In this document: positions 63,757-64,000 of the stretch, piece after piece
Position numbering within the stretch: the stretch's first letter is position 1
How the letters are laid out: each line of letters opens with the position of its first letter
Made by a program: the position numbers and the translations under genes
The notes under the pieces: generated by a model
Databases searched by the model: none
Told to the model about the DNA's origin: nothing
Seen by the model: only the letters and a program-made list of their open reading frames with translations
IMG/VR virus record: IMGVR_UViG_3300031857_000129
Coordinates: 1 to 64,000 of that record
Source: a virus
Direction: 5' to 3' (one strand)
DNA length: 64,000 bases

Positions 63757-64000
63757 AAGAATTTAATACCTTAGCAACTGAATTCATAACACTAGCAATA
63801 CGTCCAATGTCACGAAGCTGTTCAACTGTATAGCCTTCTGTCTTCAGTGTGTCATAATGTGCCTTAACACAGAAATGACATTTCCCAACGATACTAGCGG
63901 CTAGACTAAAAGCTTCGAAGTTTGCCTTAGTAGTTCCACCATGACTGGCAATAGCGTTCATACGTAACTGTGCTGGCAAACCTTTTAGAGCAGGATCATC
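63755..64000 (-). CDS. AhpD-like/carboxymuconolactone decarboxylase family protein, 5' end outside window
   Basis: The C-terminal 81 residues of a gene running in from beyond 64000. [25 protein letters not shown] holds the CxxC-xxxH peroxidase site of AhpD. The family reduces peroxides through a thiol relay. The frame is open at the window edge, so the start is not seen. Confidence 0.82.
   Translation of the reverse strand, partial: DDPALKGLPAQLRMNAIASHGGTTKANFEAFSLAASIVGKCHFCVKAHYDTLKTEGYTVEQLRDIGRIASVMNSVAKVLNS

Overview
The window looks like part of the genome of a large, T4-like tailed dsDNA phage from an aquatic (marine or freshwater) environment. The support is rIIA/rIIB homologues next to an AAA+ ATPase, T4-type late-promoter motifs, fibre proteins with the mosaic style of cyanophage and pelagiphage fibres, phage versions of RNA ligase, polynucleotide kinase, ClpP and UV endonuclease, dense overlapping small genes (many ATGA and TAATG junctions), and about two dozen tRNA genes. 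Almost everything reads on the minus strand. Only two genes are clearly on the plus strand (11.6 and 61.5 kb). No ribosomal protein, rRNA, integrase or other chromosomal marker is visible.

Layout. 0-18 kb: virion and fibre genes, including a 2,882-residue protein with internally repeated modules, interspersed with an A-type Fe-S carrier, UvdE, QueD-like, two 2OG-Fe(II) oxygenases and glycan-type genes. 18-27.3 kb: DNA ligase and a nucleic-acid-repair/alarmone operon (RNA ligase, HD hydrolase, metallophosphoesterase, polynucleotide kinase, tyrosine-type phosphatase). 27.3-37.3 kb: an RNA-rich accessory zone with tRNAs for all 20 amino acids (the tyrosine one aberrant), several structured non-coding segments, one about 1.1 kb long with its own promoter, plus a ferredoxin-NADP reductase, two SpeD-like decarboxylases, an RlpA-like lipoprotein and small membrane proteins. 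37.4-44 kb: small genes, a SWIM protein, Bax-inhibitor-1, ClpP and TilS. 44-50 kb: SDR, 2OG oxygenase, rIIB, rIIA, AAA+ ATPase. 50-61.4 kb: mostly small genes of unknown function with a metallophosphoesterase, SprT-like protease, deaminase, translation factor IF-1, AbrB-like protein and a nucleotidyltransferase. 61.4-64 kb: glycosyltransferase, LpxH-like phosphoesterase, a small basic protein and a partial AhpD-like gene.

How it fits together. The strongest theme is control of translation and RNA. An initiator tRNA-fMet with the diagnostic C1:A72 mismatch, a full-length IF-1, a TilS-type lysidine synthetase, a second CAU tRNA and a near-complete tRNA set sit with RNA-repair enzymes and a GOLLD/ROOL-like candidate giant RNA. 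Middle/early genes are preceded by about 20 near-consensus sigma70 promoters (TTGACA, mostly a 16-nt spacer, TATAAT or TATACT). Several virion genes instead have NATAAATA late-type motifs. Promoters are packed against, or inside, terminator hairpins. Family names below come from motif reading only; no database search was run.
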